A program made the translations under genes and the position numbers. DNA of 64,000 bases from Bacillota bacterium (GTDB lineage Bacteria; Bacillota; Clostridia; Lachnospirales; Lachnospiraceae): NCBI GenBank assembly GCA_023391695.1, contig JAEWAK010000009.1:1-64000 (forward strand), written 5' to 3'. This document shows, one piece after another, positions 62,717 to 64,000 of the stretch. A model generated the notes under the pieces. The model did no database searches and had not been told where the DNA came from. It saw nothing but the letters and a program-made list of their open reading frames with translations. The number at the start of each line of letters is the position of its first letter. Positions within the stretch are counted from its first letter, which is position 1.

Positions 62717-62858
62717 GACCTGGAATATGCGCTTTGACTTCACCAGCCGATTGCGGCAATATAACTTCCTGAATACCCCCTGCAGCTACTGCTAATTTTA
62801 CTGCCGCACCAGCCTTTAAAACCGATAGTACTGTTTTTTCCAACTGCTCTTTTATAGA

Positions 62859-64000
62859 TTATTCCCTGCCAAACTCCGATAACTTGAGTTCCTTATTCCG
62901 GTCCAGAACGGTCTGGATACTCCAGCTGTGTACAAAGAGCAATAACGGGTTTCCTTTTAAATCCTTTACCTTTTTGGCATCTGAGGTAATGTTTAGCTTA
63001 CTTACATCCAGGCTTTTGTTTTCGATCCAGCGGATATACTCATAAGCCAAAGGCTCCAGACGGATTTCAACTCCATACTCGGACTCCAGGCGGAACTTTA
63101 ATACATCAAACTGGAGAACACCCACAACTCCTACAATGATTTCTTCCATACCCGTATTGAATTCCTGGAAGATCTGAATGGCACCTTCCTGGGCTATCTG
63201 GGAAACCCCTTTTAGGAACTGTTTTCTCTTCATGGTATCCACCTGTCTTACCTTGGCAAAATGCTCCGGTGAAAAGGTCGGTATCCCTTCGTAGGCATAC
63301 TTTTTATCCGGCATACATAAAGTATCACCAATGGAAAAAATACCCGGATCAAATACCCCGATAATATCCCCGGCATAGGCTTCCTCGACAATCTTCCGCT
63401 CCTGGGCCATTAATTGCTGGGGCTGGGAAAGTCTTATCTTTTTGCCGCCCTGCACATGGTTTACTTCCATTCCGGCTTCGAATTTACCGGAACAGATCCG
63501 CATAAATGCAATTCTATCCCTGTGGGCTTTATTCATATTTGCCTGTATCTTAAAGACAAAAGCAGAAAAATCATTCTGTAAGGGATCAATAAGTCCTTCC
63601 GTAGACTTTCTTGGCAGGGGAGTGGTGGTCATGGACAGGAAATGCTTTAAGAAGGTTTCCACACCGAAGTTAGTTAGAGCGGATCCGAAAAATACGGGAG
63701 TTAACTTGCCGGCCCTTACCGATTCCAAATCAAATTCACTGCTGGCACCGTCCAGAAGCTCGATTTCCTCACATAAAGTATCATGATTTACCTTGCCGAT
63801 CAAGGAATCCAGGCTTTCATCCCCAAGTTCCGCTTCCACGGCTTCAATTTCCTTCTGTCCGTTATTAGCGGCAAAGAAACGTGTAATATGTTTACTTTCC
63901 CTGTCGTAAACCCCTTTAAAGTTCTTGCCGGAACCAATGGGCCAGTTAATGGGACAGGTACGGATCCCCAATACGGTTTCAATATCGTCTAAAAGTTCAA
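62859..64000 (-). CDS. prfC: Peptide chain release factor 3 (5' end outside the window)
   Basis: The frame is open to the window edge; 380 residues are present of about 530. The visible part lacks the N-terminal P-loop but contains IRTCPINWPIGSGKNFKGVYD of the G domain end, domain II (PVFFGSALTNFGVETFL, KIQANMNKAHRDRIAFMRIC) and the C-terminal domain (GVVGVLQFDVLKFRLESEYG). RF3 is a GTPase that recycles RF1/RF2 from the ribosome. Confidence 0.95.
   Translation of the reverse strand, partial: ELLDDIETVLGIRTCPINWPIGSGKNFKGVYDRESKHITRFFAANNGQKEIEAVEAELGDESLDSLIGKVNHDTLCEEIELLDGASSEFDLESVRAGKLTPVFFGSALTNFGVETFLKHFLSMTTTPLPRKSTEGLIDPLQNDFSAFVFKIQANMNKAHRDRIAFMRICSGKFEAGMEVNHVQGGKKIRLSQPQQLMAQERKIVEEAYAGDIIGVFDPGIFSIGDTLCMPDKKYAYEGIPTFSPEHFAKVRQVDTMKRKQFLKGVSQIAQEGAIQIFQEFNTGMEEIIVGVVGVLQFDVLKFRLESEYGVEIRLEPLAYEYIRWIENKSLDVSKLNITSDAKKVKDLKGNPLLLFVHSWSIQTVLDRNKELKLSEFGRE

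Noticed and set aside
62646..62843. 65-aa minus-strand frame ending in the repeat element
   Set aside because: Its second half is the repeat element itself (same YLLRRYFSR as in copy A) and there is no good RBS; the first 40 codons may be a remnant gene.
1..64000. Search by eye for CRISPR arrays
   Set aside because: No regularly spaced direct repeats with unique spacers and no cas genes were noticed; the only tandem repeat seen is the short AT-rich run at 51641-51699.

Overview
The window reads as a chromosomal segment of a low-GC anaerobic Firmicute, most like a Lachnospiraceae/Clostridia genome. The evidence is the infC-rpmI-rplT operon with a Firmicute-type leader, AT-rich codon use, Tn1549-type integrative element genes, c-di-GMP-I riboswitches and many Clostridia-type gene families. 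The species is not identified.

Positions 1-20980 look like cargo plus the right end of an integrative conjugative element (ICE). The first block (415-9690, minus strand, very AT-rich) is a RiPP-type cluster: a 47-aa Cys-rich precursor, four paralogous SPASM radical SAM enzymes, a fifth shorter radical SAM enzyme and an M16 (HxxEH) peptidase. Next come an FtsX-type ABC transporter with its own two-component system and a small HTH protein (9923-14990), and a LytTR regulator with a degenerate receiver (15455-16273). The promoter of the precursor carries two direct repeats 21 bp apart, the usual layout of a LytTR-activated bacteriocin promoter. The ICE end (17097-20980) holds a c-di-GMP riboswitch, a sigma factor, an HTH gene, a DUF6870-like gene and a large serine recombinase. 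Three of these genes are broken by single lesions. The element ends inside an ABC transporter gene.

Positions 20953-46150 form a transport island: an ECF transporter with a truncated YbtP/Q-like ABC protein; a PchR/YbtA-like AraC regulator heading a nickel/peptide-type ABC importer that is fused in one operon to a YbtPQ-like pair; an ABC-2 exporter with an EFR1 flavodoxin/ferredoxin protein; and another YbtPQ-like pair with a TetR regulator. Four upstream regions share the 18-bp palindrome AGTTAG-N6-CTAACT (one has a single mismatch), suggesting one regulon, possibly metal/metallophore responsive (inference).

Positions 46200-50400 contain a secreted Asp-box-like propeller protein, decayed cupin and methyltransferase genes, and a dead Fic toxin beside an intact antitoxin. 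Positions 50875-56980 hold three tRNAs and a fructose-asparagine-like (fra) catabolic locus: GntR regulator, SIS deglycase, PfkB kinase and Dcu-type transporter. Positions 57298-58960 are a MerR/ABC-2 module with an internal deletion. The rest is housekeeping: rplT, rpmI, infC with an ATT start and an L20-type leader, a GNAT acetyltransferase, and prfC running off the window. Two copies of an intergenic repeat lie at 55829 and 62584.
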